NCBI RefSeq assembly: GCF_000331735.1
Contig: NC_020126.1
Span: 10,047,501 to 10,111,500 of the forward strand
DNA length: 64,000 nucleotides
Direction of reading: 5' to 3'
Source of the DNA: Myxococcus stipitatus DSM 14675
Lineage (GTDB): Bacteria; Myxococcota; Myxococcia; Myxococcales; Myxococcaceae
Shown: piece by piece, positions 1-8,203 of the stretch
Position numbering within the stretch: the first letter of the stretch is position 1
How the letters are laid out: each line of letters starts with the position of its first letter
The notes under the pieces: model-generated
The model's database searches: none
Told to the model about the DNA's origin: nothing
What the model saw: only the letters and a program-made list of their open reading frames with translations
Position numbers and translations under genes: made by a program

Positions 1-6
1 CCGGGT

Positions 7-924
7 TCACCCAGTCCCCAACAGCAGCGGGGGCGCCTTCGGTCCCTCCGAGGCGAAGCGCTCCCGCAGCAGTTGCACGAAGCGCGTCAACGAGGCCGGC
101 CGCTGACGAGACACCCGGGTCACCGCGCTCCAGCGTCGGCGAATCCCCCGAGGCGTGAGCCGGAGCGCGTGCAACCCCTGCCCTTGCGCCGGAAGCATCC
201 AACCCGGCAGCGCCGTCACCCCCATGCCTCCCCGCACCAGCTCGATGAGCGCCTCGGTGAGTGGCACGGGAGAGACGCGCTGCGGCTCGACATTCGCCGG
301 CCAGAAGACCCGCGTGAAGATGTCGAGCTGCTCACGCGGCGCCGCATACGTGAGCAGGTGCTCCGACGCCAACTCCTCCGCCGTGACGTGCGCACGCCGA
401 GCCAACGCATGGCCCGCCGGAACCACCAACATCAGCTCATCCGTGAAGAGCGCGGTCCGCGCCAGCTTCGCGTGCGGGGGCACATCCGTGGTCAACGCGA
501 GGTCCAGTCCGCCGCTCAGCAGCGCGTCGAGCGGCTGGCGTGTGGCCTCCAGGACGATGCGCAGCTCCGCGCGCGGATACTCCCCCTGCCACTGTCCGAG
601 GAGGGGCGGCAGCCAGCCGTAGACCGTGTAGCAGCCCGTGCTGAGCCGCAGCAGGTCGTCCTTCGGATGCGCGCGACACACCGCCTCCGCCTGCGCCACT
701 TCGTTCAACACCCGCCGCGCCGAGGTGAGCAGCTTCTCCCCCGCGTCCGTCAGCAGCAGCCGACGCTGGCGGCGCTGGAAGAGCTGAACGCCCAGCCGCT
801 CCTCCGCGTCGCGAAGCTGGTGGCTCAGCGCCGAGGACGTGAGGTGGAGCTGCCGGCTCGCCGAGACCAGGCTCCCCGTGTCAGCCACCGCGGCAATCAG
901 CTTGAAGTGACGAAGCTCGAGCAT
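7..924 (-). CDS. LysR-family transcriptional regulator
   Basis: DNA-binding regulator. The N-terminal winged helix-turn-helix (about residues 1-60) contains SLVSASRQLHLTSSALSHQL and ends in the typical RLGVQLFQR segment. A periplasmic-binding-like effector domain fills the rest. Length (305 aa) is normal for the family and the look is MetR-like. I chose the ATG giving MLELRHFKL because LysR proteins normally begin this way; an ATG six codons upstream would give MSGCAD first. It lies divergent to the cupin/metallo-hydrolase pair, the classic layout for a LysR regulator and its target, so it probably controls 1056-2272. The inducer is not visible from sequence. Confidence 0.9.
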   Translation of the reverse strand: MLELRHFKLIAAVADTGSLVSASRQLHLTSSALSHQLRDAEERLGVQLFQRRQRRLLLTDAGEKLLTSARRVLNEVAQAEAVCRAHPKDDLLRLSTGCYTVYGWLPPLLGQWQGEYPRAELRIVLEATRQPLDALLSGGLDLALTTDVPPHAKLARTALFTDELMLVVPAGHALARRAHVTAEELASEHLLTYAAPREQLDIFTRVFWPANVEPQRVSPVPLTEALIELVRGGMGVTALPGWMLPAQGQGLHALRLTPRGIRRRWSAVTRVSRQRPASLTRFVQLLRERFASEGPKAPPLLLGTG

Positions 925-1055
925 GTCGGCACAGCCTGACATGAACGGCTTTCATCTTCTTCGAGAAATCGTTTCGCTGCGCTCATGGGGCCCGAGTCCT
1001 TAACGTGGGGCCACCCACAGACACCTGGGCCACCCACAGCCACGAAGGCGCACCG

Positions 1056-1406
1056 ATGCTCACCCACGCTCCCACCCCTCCCTGGAGTTCCCTGCGAGTC
1101 GACGACGTCGAGCCCGTCGTCGTCGGCCCCGGCTGCCTGCGCAGGGACCTGCCGAGCACCCCGGACATCCGCGCCTGGGTCGTGGACATCGCGCCAGGAA
1201 GCCAGTGGCCCTGGGTGGACACCCACGACACCGGCGAAGTGCTCTTCATCGTGAGTGGCGAGCTCATCGAAGGAGCGCAGCGCATCGGGGCCGGTTCGTC
1301 CGTGTTCTTCGCGCCAGGGAGCAGCCATCGGCCGAGGACCGAGCTGGGCGTGCGCATCTTCGGCATCAATCCCCTCTCGCCCCAGCCGCGCGGAGCCACC
1401 CCATGA
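1056..1406 (+). CDS. Small cupin-domain protein
   Basis: A 116-residue single-domain protein ending in a cupin-like barrel, with DTGEVLFIVSGELIEG followed by GAGSSVFFAPGSSHRP. This is the usual pattern of a metal or small-ligand binding beta barrel, with His and Glu in the expected places. An upstream in-frame ATG at 1005 exists, but MLTHAPTPPW at 1056 is a more natural start. The stop overlaps the ATG of the next gene (ATGA), so the two are co-translated. It could be a sensor or a small enzyme (anti-sigma ChrR-like or dioxygenase-like). No substrate can be assigned. Confidence 0.75.
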   Translation: MLTHAPTPPWSSLRVDDVEPVVVGPGCLRRDLPSTPDIRAWVVDIAPGSQWPWVDTHDTGEVLFIVSGELIEGAQRIGAGSSVFFAPGSSHRPRTELGVRIFGINPLSPQPRGATP

Positions 1407-2272
1407 CGTCGCGCCAGCCAGGAACCGGGCGCCGGGACTTCCTCCGTGCCGCGCTCTCCCTCACCGCGGGCGCGGTGCTCCTGCCGCCAGGAACAGGCCG
1501 CGCGGCGAAGCCCGACGAGAGCACGCAACTGCGCGCACGACGGCTCGCCTGGGCCGGAGTCCAGCTGCAGCTCGGGAAGGACACCCTCTTCCTCGACCCG
1601 CTGCAGGACCCCGCCGTGTGGGGCCCCGCGCTGAAGGACCCGCTCGTGCCACTCGAGGCGGGCGACGGCGGTCGCTTCGTGCTGGTGACGCATCGCCACC
1701 CGGACCACTTCGACCGGATGGCCGTTCGCCAGGTCCTCGGCGACACGGGCACCCTGGTCTGCTCGCCCGACACGGCGGTCGTGGCCGCATCGGCGGGGTT
1801 CCGCGTCCGGACCGCGCCCCTCTACGAGCCCCTCCTGCTCAACGACTTCACCGTCACCGCCGTGCCGGCCGCGGACGGCTATGGAGATCAACAAGTCTCC
1901 TGGGTCGTCTCGGGCGGAGGCCGCCGCATCATCCACTGTGGCGACACGCTGTGGCACGGCGCCTGGTGGCACATCGGCCGGCAGCTCGGCCCGTTCGACG
2001 CGGCGTTCCTGCCCATCAACGGGGCTCGCTTCGGCTGGCGCAAGCCCGTCAGCGATGTCCCAGGCGTGCTGACACCCGAGCAGGCCGTCGCGGCGGCGGC
2101 GGTGATGGAGGCGCGGCTCCTGGTCCCCATCCACTATGGCGTCACGTCCTCCGACGACTACCGCGAGGTCCCCGACGCGGAGGCCCAGCTCCTGGCGGCG
2201 GCGAAGAAGCGGAAGGTGAACGTGGAGCTGGCTCGGCCCGGAGAGTGGCTGACCTGGAAACCCAGGCCCTGA
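1403..2272 (+). CDS. Tat-exported metallo-beta-lactamase-fold hydrolase (UlaG-like)
   Basis: Begins with a twin-arginine signal (RRDFLRAALSLTAG), so it is probably exported folded, with its metal, to the periplasm. The mature part is an MBL-fold hydrolase of the COG2220/UlaG-like type: THRHPDHFDR is the HxHxDH zinc motif, HCGDTLWHG the later metal ligand region, and VPIHYGV near the C terminus the last His. Substrate unknown; relatives act on lactones or phosphodiesters. It starts inside the stop codon of the cupin gene and is followed by a hairpin terminator, so it ends a two-gene operon probably controlled by the divergent LysR. Confidence 0.82.
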   Translation: MTSRQPGTGRRDFLRAALSLTAGAVLLPPGTGRAAKPDESTQLRARRLAWAGVQLQLGKDTLFLDPLQDPAVWGPALKDPLVPLEAGDGGRFVLVTHRHPDHFDRMAVRQVLGDTGTLVCSPDTAVVAASAGFRVRTAPLYEPLLLNDFTVTAVPAADGYGDQQVSWVVSGGGRRIIHCGDTLWHGAWWHIGRQLGPFDAAFLPINGARFGWRKPVSDVPGVLTPEQAVAAAAVMEARLLVPIHYGVTSSDDYREVPDAEAQLLAAAKKRKVNVELARPGEWLTWKPRP

Positions 2273-2285
2273 AGCCCGCACCGAC

Positions 2286-2310
2286 CCCATCCCGGAACTT
2301 CCGGGGTGGG
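2286..2310 (+). terminator. Hairpin terminator after the MBL hydrolase
   Basis: CCCATCCCGG pairs with CCGGGGTGGG (ten pairs, one of them G-U) around the loop AACTT, 13 bases after the stop codon. A U-poor tail (TGGCTCTTGTG) follows, so termination may be weak. Confidence 0.55.
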
Positions 2311-2409
2311 TGGCTCTTGTGTCAGGATTGAATCTGCAATCGGCGCACGATTCGCGCGCCACTCCGCCGCCGTCCCCCGCGGACCCCATCCTCTCAAGGA
2401 GCCTGCCTC

Positions 2410-3159
2410 ATGAAGCGGTTCATCCAGGGCCTGTCCCTGACGTCTCTGTGTTTCTCGCTGATGGCCTGTGGCGCCAGCAAGATGTACACGCTCCCCGTCC
2501 AGGCGGACCGGGCCTCGGAGACGAAGACGGCCCTGTGGACCTGCGCCACCGAGAGCGGCCTCGAGTCCCAGTCGCCTCCGGACCGGATGGCCATCGCCGT
2601 CACCTACGACCCGACCGCGACCATGTACTACACGTACAACGAGCGCGACGCGTACACCTTCCAGGTCATCGTCGACGACAAGCAGGTCCCCCCGGCGGAG
2701 CTCGACGCGAAGTTCGCCACCGTGCGCAAGAAGGGCGAGGAGCTCTACGTCTGCGCGCAGGACCGCGTGAACCCGCGCGTCGTCGCCGCCGCGCCCGCGC
2801 AGACGAACGTCAACATCCAGCTCAACGCCCAGGGCCCGGGCACGTCGAACGGCATGACCGCCGGCGCGTCGGTCTCCACGAACACCACCACGGCCACCGC
2901 CACGACGACCTCGTCGTCCGCGTCCGCCGCGGCTTCCGTCGACATGAGCGCGGGCACCTGCGCTCGCGCCGTGGACTGCTACGCGCGGCTGGCCAAGACG
3001 GTCTGCGAGGGCGCGCAGGACTGCAGCTTCAAGGTGGAGATGAGCGGCAACGACGAGGCCGGGTGCCGCGACGCCCTGCTGCGCGTGCCGGACATGCTCC
3101 AGCCCTTCAAGATGATTCGCCCGAACCTCTCCGCGCCGGCGGTCTGCCGCGCCGAGTAG
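2410..3159 (+). CDS. Uncharacterised lipoprotein with Ser/Thr/Ala linker
   Basis: An SPase II signal peptide ends in the lipobox SLMAC at about residue 20, so the protein is a membrane-anchored lipoprotein. An N-terminal domain of about 110 residues (ending ELYVCAQDRVNP) is joined by a low-complexity Ala/Thr/Ser/Asn linker, with runs of TTTATATTTSSSASAAAS, to a Cys-rich C-terminal part (CARAVDCYARLAKTVC, then two more Cys) that looks disulfide-bonded. I do not recognise the family. AAGGAG lies just upstream of the ATG. The gene stands alone between the MBL terminator and a convergent oxidoreductase. Confidence 0.75.
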   Translation: MKRFIQGLSLTSLCFSLMACGASKMYTLPVQADRASETKTALWTCATESGLESQSPPDRMAIAVTYDPTATMYYTYNERDAYTFQVIVDDKQVPPAELDAKFATVRKKGEELYVCAQDRVNPRVVAAAPAQTNVNIQLNAQGPGTSNGMTAGASVSTNTTTATATTTSSSASAAASVDMSAGTCARAVDCYARLAKTVCEGAQDCSFKVEMSGNDEAGCRDALLRVPDMLQPFKMIRPNLSAPAVCRAE

Positions 3160-3215
3160 TCCTTCGCGAGCCGCTGGAGGGCACCCCACGTCCGTGCCCT
3201 CCAGCTCCGCGCGCC

Positions 3216-4190
3216 TCAGTGGATGCGCAGCGCGAGCTTGCCCAGGTGGTGCTTGCCCACGGCCTCGTGCGCGCGCGGGGCATCCTCCAGCCGGTAGACC
3301 TTCGAGACCTCCACGTGGAAGGGCCCGGCCTCGATGAGTCCATTGAGCCGTCCCAGCGCGCGCGGATGCGGCACCCCGTTGTAGGCGGTCACCTTGACGC
3401 CCTCGGGGCCCTTGGGCTCGGGCTCGACGCCGTTGGGGTAGGCGATGTGGCCGCCCTTCTTCACCGTCGCCAGCGCCTGGTCCGTCTTCTCCCCGCCCGC
3501 GAGCACCAGCACCGCGTCGAGCCCCTCCGGCGCGAACTCCCGGCACGCCTTCACCACGTCATCCGCGCGGCCGTTCACCACCTTGTCCGCGCCAATCTTC
3601 TTCCCCAGTTCCACGCCGTCCTCGCCGGACACCACCGCGAGGACGCGCGCTCCCAGCCGCTTGGCCAGCTGCACCGCCAGGTGCCCCACGCCGCCGCTGG
3701 CGCCGTACACCATGAGGTTCGTGCCCTTGCCGACCTCGAGCGCATCCTCCACGCCTTGCAGGGCGGTGATGCCATCCGCCGCCAGCACTCCCGCCTGCTC
3801 CGCGCTCAGTCCCTTCGGAATCAGCGCCGTGTCCACCGCCCGCACGCAGGCGTATTCCGCGTAGAAGCCCCCCTTCGAGTTGAGGAAGCCCGCGGCGTAG
3901 ACCTTGTCGCCGACCTTGAAGTCCTTTACCCCGTCCCCCACCGCGACGACGGTGCCCGCGCCGTCCGAGCCCAGGACGTAGGGGAAGGTCGACTTGCTCG
4001 GCCTGATGCTCTCCATTCCCCCTTCGCGCTCCTCCGGGTCCCACTGGCCGATGCCCGCGGTCTCCACCTTGATGAGCACGTCCTCCGCGCCCAGCGAGGG
4101 AACGGGGAGCGTCTTCATCCCGAGCAGCTCCGGGCCGCCAAACCGGTCGATGGCGATGGCCTTCATCTGGGAAGGAATCGAGGTCTTCAT
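3216..4190 (-). CDS. Medium-chain NADP-dependent oxidoreductase (quinone-oxidoreductase/zeta-crystallin type)
   Basis: MDR-superfamily enzyme: an N-terminal GroES-like domain (YVLGSDGAGTVVAVGDGV) and a Rossmann domain with VYGASGGVGHLAVQLAK binding NADPH. The zinc-binding Cys/His set of true alcohol dehydrogenases is missing, so it is more likely an enone or quinone reductase. The start MKTSIPSQ is preceded by a GGAG 7 nt upstream; a longer reading frame continues upstream but has no support. A single gene, convergent with the lipoprotein gene. Confidence 0.85.
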   Translation of the reverse strand: MKTSIPSQMKAIAIDRFGGPELLGMKTLPVPSLGAEDVLIKVETAGIGQWDPEEREGGMESIRPSKSTFPYVLGSDGAGTVVAVGDGVKDFKVGDKVYAAGFLNSKGGFYAEYACVRAVDTALIPKGLSAEQAGVLAADGITALQGVEDALEVGKGTNLMVYGASGGVGHLAVQLAKRLGARVLAVVSGEDGVELGKKIGADKVVNGRADDVVKACREFAPEGLDAVLVLAGGEKTDQALATVKKGGHIAYPNGVEPEPKGPEGVKVTAYNGVPHPRALGRLNGLIEAGPFHVEVSKVYRLEDAPRAHEAVGKHHLGKLALRIH

Positions 4191-4381
4191 GGGTGGGCTC
4201 CTCGCGGGCGCAGGTCTCCCGCGACGGACAGGGTTCCTCCGCAGGCTGCTCACGAGCACAGAGGGCGCAAGGGGGCTCGAGCCGGGTCGAGCCAGGGCCC
4301 GTCCTCACGCCCGCCCCCCAGGCACGGAAGACCCCCGCTTGGAATACAGTCGCCCGACAACCGAAGGCTCGGGAGGTCGCG

Positions 4382-4852
4382 ATGTCGTCGACGACGAAGC
4401 TGCGCGGGTGGCTGCTGGGTGGGGTCCTGCTGCTGTCCACCGCCGCCGCGAGCGCGAGCAAGTCGAGCGTGTCGCTGGGGGACATCGAGCTGCGCGTCTT
4501 CGACCAGACGAAGGCCGCCCTCGTCAAACGCGAGGAGGCCGAGGACCCCTACGGCATGTTCGTCGACGCCGTGTTCCTGGTGCAGGTGAAGGGCGAGTTC
4601 GATGGCGACAAGCCCCTGAAGCTCAAGGTCGTGGTGAGCGCGCCCAAGGAGGAGTCGGAGGCCGGCGAGCGCCGCGCGTGGAAGGTGACCCAGACGCGCG
4701 AGCTGCATGCGCTCCCCGAGAGCGGCGTCCTCCAGGTGCCCTTCCTCATGCCCTACGAGTGCGCGTCCACCGTGAAGGTGGTGGCCACCCTCACCGGCCC
4801 CGGCATCCAGGCCCGCAAGAAGCTGGACACCGCGTTCCCGTGCGCGGAGTGA
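4382..4852 (+). CDS. Secreted hypothetical protein
   Basis: A 156-residue protein with a clear Sec signal peptide (MSSTTKLRGWLLGGVLLLS..., cleavage after ASAS). The mature part is a predicted all-beta domain with two Cys (YECAST and FPCAE), probably one disulfide. I do not recognise the family. The start at 4382 gives the signal peptide at residue 1; the longer frame from 4193 would hide it. It converges with the Septu-like pair, whose last gene ends 14 bases away. Confidence 0.65.
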   Translation: MSSTTKLRGWLLGGVLLLSTAAASASKSSVSLGDIELRVFDQTKAALVKREEAEDPYGMFVDAVFLVQVKGEFDGDKPLKLKVVVSAPKEESEAGERRAWKVTQTRELHALPESGVLQVPFLMPYECASTVKVVATLTGPGIQARKKLDTAFPCAE

Positions 4853-4865
4853 GCGGGGCGAGCGC

Positions 4866-5675
4866 TCACCAGCCCAGCGCCTCCGGCACCTGGTCGAACA
4901 GGCGCAGCACCGCGGGGAGCCGGGCATGCTGCCGCTTCATCTCCGCCCACACCGAGGGGTGTTGACGCGTCCGCACCTGCTTCACCAGCAGGTCCAGCTC
5001 CTCGCGCGAGAACCCCTGCGTCTTCGCGCGGAGGTAGTTCCCCAGGTGCGCCAGGTAGTCCCAGTACGCGGCGCGGCGGGACTGAGGCAGCACCTCACGC
5101 TGGTTCAATTGCAGCACGGTGATGGTGTACTGCGCGCGGCGGTGCGCCTCCGTCCCCGCGCGCCCCCGCGGGACGAAGTAGTACGTGTCGCGCAGGTCCA
5201 GCTCCATGAACTCCGTGGGGTCCTCGACGCGAGGGTCCAGGAACACGGGCCTGCCTGGAATGGGCGGCTCCACCGGCGCGCCCCGCTCGCGCCGCACGTC
5301 CGTCAGGACATTCGTCCCTTCGGCGAAGACCGCGAAGTGGTCATTCTTGCGCGGGTTGCAGACGCCACACGCATACAGGTAGTTCGCCCAGGCGAAGGCG
5401 ACCTCCGGGTAGAGCGTCTTCGGGCGGATGTGCTCCACCTCGTCCGCGACGGAGTCCTCGCAGTAGGCGCAGCGGCGCACGCCCGAGCACATCGCCGACA
5501 GCGTCACCTTCACGTGGTCGAAGATGGGGTTGCCAATCTTGTTGAGCGCGGAGAAGCGCTTCTTCGCCTGCGCCACCCGCTCCGCGTAGTCCCCCGCCGC
5601 GTCCAGCTCCCGCTGGTACTTCACCAGTCCCTCGCGCGCCTCCGCGGGCAACGGCTTCTCGGGCAGGCGAATCAT
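4866..5675 (-). CDS. ptuB: HNH endonuclease, PtuB-like (Septu)
   Basis: A 269-residue HNH nuclease with the zinc-anchored core CAYCED (Cys69, Cys72), EHIRPK (His82), NYLYACGVCNPRKNDHF (Cys103, Cys106, then Asn/His). This C2-H-C2-N-H arrangement with TLYPEVAFAWANY in between is the one in PtuB of Septu systems and in related retron-linked HNH effectors. The ATG overlaps the stop of the upstream ATPase gene by four bases (ATGA), so it is coupled to that gene. Expected role: DNA (or tRNA) cleavage when the ATPase senses phage. The partner and motif support the assignment; activity is inferred. Confidence 0.82.
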   Translation of the reverse strand: MIRLPEKPLPAEAREGLVKYQRELDAAGDYAERVAQAKKRFSALNKIGNPIFDHVKVTLSAMCSGVRRCAYCEDSVADEVEHIRPKTLYPEVAFAWANYLYACGVCNPRKNDHFAVFAEGTNVLTDVRRERGAPVEPPIPGRPVFLDPRVEDPTEFMELDLRDTYYFVPRGRAGTEAHRRAQYTITVLQLNQREVLPQSRRAAYWDYLAHLGNYLRAKTQGFSREELDLLVKQVRTRQHPSVWAEMKRQHARLPAVLRLFDQVPEALGW

Positions 5676-6937
5676 TTGAGCAGACGCTCCACCGCGGGGG
5701 ACGGCAACACGCTCGCGGCGGTCGGCGTGCGCATGCGCAGACGCTCCTGCTCCTGACGCTCCTCCGCGCTCAGCCCTCCCTCCAGCTCCTTCTGGTTGAG
5801 GAGGGCCAGGCGCTCCAGTTGCGCGAGCGCCTCCGGAGAGCGCGTCGACATGTCGCCGAAGGCACCCGTGCCATAGGCATCCACCCCGCTCCCGTAGAGG
5901 AGCCGCTCCCGGGTGATGCCGGTCACCATGCTCGGCGGCTCGTCCATGCCGGGACGCGGCAGCCAGAAGATGCTCCCCTCCGCCGCGGCCTGGCAGATGA
6001 GCGGGCTGTGCGTCGTGACGAGGAATTGGAGGTGCGGGAAGTGCTTGCGGAACCAGAACCCCACCCGGCGCTGCCACGTGGGATGCAGGTGGGCTTCGAT
6101 CTCGTCGACGAGGACGACGCCCGGCGGCTGGAGCGACAGCGCATCGCCCGGCGCGAAGAGGCGCCTGGCGCCGTAGGTGCTCGCGAGCTGGCGAATCAAC
6201 TCGAGCGTCAGGCTCAGCAGCGACTGGAAGCTGTCGCCGAGGCTCGCGACGGAGACCTCGTTGCCCTGGCCGTCCACGAAGCGCACGCCTCGCGAGGAGA
6301 TGGAGTCGAGCCGCGTCTGATGCGGCAGGAAGTCGGGCTGGTTGATGAACGCCAGGAGCGGCTCCAGCAAGCCCGCGTCGGGCCCCGTCTCCAACTGCTC
6401 CAGCCACCCGAGGCTCGCGCGCAGGGCCACGGAGGCATCGAACATCGACAGGTGGCGCGCGAGCCTCGGCTGCGAGGAGAAGAGCGCCTCCTGCCCCGCG
6501 TCGCCGTCCGTGAAGCGCCGGAACGGACCGAACGCGGCGCTGAACCAACCCCGGCCCGTGCCCCAGAGCGCGGGCGCCGCGGCCAGGCTCGCCGCCCCGG
6601 GCACGAGCTGCGTGGCATTCCCCGCGCGCTGGAGTCGCAGCTCCGCCGAGACCTCCGACGACACGGAGGCCCCGGCCTGGTCCCAGCGCGAGTCCCCACT
6701 CAACGACACCTGAATCGAGCCGGACGGCGAGCCCGCGCGGAGCCACTCACTCCAATCCTGACGAAGCGCCATCGCCGCGTCGCGCCCCATCAGCGCGAGC
6801 GAGACCGCGCGGAGGAAGGCGCTCTTGCCCGCGCCGTTGTCTCCGATGACGACGTGCCACCCCGGATGCGAGGACGGCTCCCACTCCAGCTCAGCCATCG
6901 ACCGGATGTTCTCGAGGACGACTTTCTTCAGATACAT
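5672..6937 (-). CDS. ptuA: AAA/ABC-type ATPase, PtuA-like (Septu)
   Basis: A 421-residue SMC/RecF-like ATPase. Walker A is IGDNGAGKSAF (about residues 31-41), the signature-like segment is LGDSFQSLLSLTLELI, Walker B is GVVLVDEIEAHLHP, and the H-loop is TTHSPLI. In Septu the ATPase forms a complex with the HNH nuclease and controls it; gene order and coupling here match. No reverse transcriptase or msr/msd-like gene lies upstream, so this looks like stand-alone Septu rather than a retron. Its start is 181 bases from the divergent MoxR operon. Confidence 0.82.
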   Translation of the reverse strand: MYLKKVVLENIRSMAELEWEPSSHPGWHVVIGDNGAGKSAFLRAVSLALMGRDAAMALRQDWSEWLRAGSPSGSIQVSLSGDSRWDQAGASVSSEVSAELRLQRAGNATQLVPGAASLAAAPALWGTGRGWFSAAFGPFRRFTDGDAGQEALFSSQPRLARHLSMFDASVALRASLGWLEQLETGPDAGLLEPLLAFINQPDFLPHQTRLDSISSRGVRFVDGQGNEVSVASLGDSFQSLLSLTLELIRQLASTYGARRLFAPGDALSLQPPGVVLVDEIEAHLHPTWQRRVGFWFRKHFPHLQFLVTTHSPLICQAAAEGSIFWLPRPGMDEPPSMVTGITRERLLYGSGVDAYGTGAFGDMSTRSPEALAQLERLALLNQKELEGGLSAEERQEQERLRMRTPTAASVLPSPAVERLLK

Positions 6938-7117
6938 GGAGACACAGGACGCCCGAATCAGTCGGAGGGGTCAATCGCTCCGCCGCCACAGTGTGAAGCC
7001 GCGAGGAATCGTCTCGAACCCATCCATCGCAAGCCCCCTCGGAGGTGGGCCGCCGGGTGGTAAGCAAGACAACCCCCTGAATCGCCGCGTGTCAGTCCAA
7101 GCTGGTAGCTTTCACGC

Positions 7118-8203
7118 ATGCCGGACATCCGACTGCCCGCCGAAGCGAAGTTCAAGACTGAGCTGGACGCCCTCACCGCGCATGACGACAAGCCTCGCCC
7201 TCCCGGGTGGGCGCTCTCGCCTCGCGCCGTCGAGACCTACATCCTCGGGAGCACAAAGCCCGTGGGCGGCGTTCCCATCACCCCCAAGTACGTGGGTGAC
7301 AAGGGGCTCGTGCAGGTGTGCATCGCCACCCTGGCGTCGGACCGGGCGCTGATGCTCGTGGGCGAGCCGGGCACCGCGAAGAGCTGGCTGTCCGAGCACC
7401 TCTCCGCCGCCATCAGCGGCACCTCCGCCCTCATCGTCCAGGGCACCGCCGGCACCAGCGAGGACCACCTCAAGTACTCGTGGAACTACGCGCTGCTGCT
7501 CGCCAAGGGCCCCACGCCCGAGGCGCTCGTCCCCTCTCCCGTGCTGCGCGCCATGCGCGGCGGCAAGTTCGCCCGCTTCGAGGAGGTGACGCGCACCTCG
7601 CCGGAGATCCAGGACGCGCTCATCTCCCTCCTCTCGGAGAAGCAGGTCTCCATTCCGGAGCTGGGCGAGGTGGTGAGCGCGCAGCGGGGCTTCAACCTCA
7701 TCGCCACCGCCAACACGCGAGACCGCGGCGTCAACGAGATGAGCGCCGCCCTCAAGCGCCGCTTCAACTTCGTCACCGTCCCTGTGGTGGATGACCTGGA
7801 GCAGGAGATTCAAATCGTGACGAGGCGCGAGGCGGAGCTGCGCAATGACTACCAGGTCGGTGTCCCGCCGACGGAGGAGCTGTCGCGCATGCTGCTCACG
7901 CTCTTCCAGGAGCTGCGCCAGGGCGTGACGAAGGACGGCAAGACGAAGGTCCGCACGCCGGGCGCGGTGCTCTCCACGGCCGAGGCCATCAGCGTGCTGT
8001 TCAACAGCTCCATCCTCGCGCAGCAGTTCGGCGGCGGGAAGGTGACGCCGCATGAGCTGGCCGCGTCGCTGGTGGGCGCGGTGGTGAAGGAGCAGGAGGA
8101 CGACGTGAAGGCCCTGCGCGAGTACATGGAGACGGTGGCCAAGAGCCGCTCCGGCGCATGGAAGGAGCTGTACTCCGCGAGCAAGAAGCTCCTGAGGGGC
8201 TGA
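7118..8203 (+). CDS. MoxR-family AAA+ ATPase, first gene of a MoxR/DUF5682/vWA/SWIM operon
   Basis: A 361-residue AAA+ ATPase. Walker A is VGEPGTAKSW (residues 81-90); the Walker B region is KFARFEEVTR; TANTRDRGVNEMSAALKRRFNF holds sensor and Arg-finger residues in the MoxR style. MoxR ATPases usually act as chaperone-like remodelling factors with a von Willebrand A partner, here encoded two genes downstream. The stop overlaps the next ATG (TGATG). This architecture matches the MoxR-vWA conflict systems described by comparative genomics. The operon is divergent from the Septu pair. Confidence 0.88.
   Translation: MPDIRLPAEAKFKTELDALTAHDDKPRPPGWALSPRAVETYILGSTKPVGGVPITPKYVGDKGLVQVCIATLASDRALMLVGEPGTAKSWLSEHLSAAISGTSALIVQGTAGTSEDHLKYSWNYALLLAKGPTPEALVPSPVLRAMRGGKFARFEEVTRTSPEIQDALISLLSEKQVSIPELGEVVSAQRGFNLIATANTRDRGVNEMSAALKRRFNFVTVPVVDDLEQEIQIVTRREAELRNDYQVGVPPTEELSRMLLTLFQELRQGVTKDGKTKVRTPGAVLSTAEAISVLFNSSILAQQFGGGKVTPHELAASLVGAVVKEQEDDVKALREYMETVAKSRSGAWKELYSASKKLLRG

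Noticed and set aside
6938..7117. Search for a reverse transcriptase or msr/msd making the ATPase/HNH pair a retron
   Set aside because: No gene or convincing RNA fold fits in the 180-bp gap, and the next gene is the divergent MoxR ATPase.
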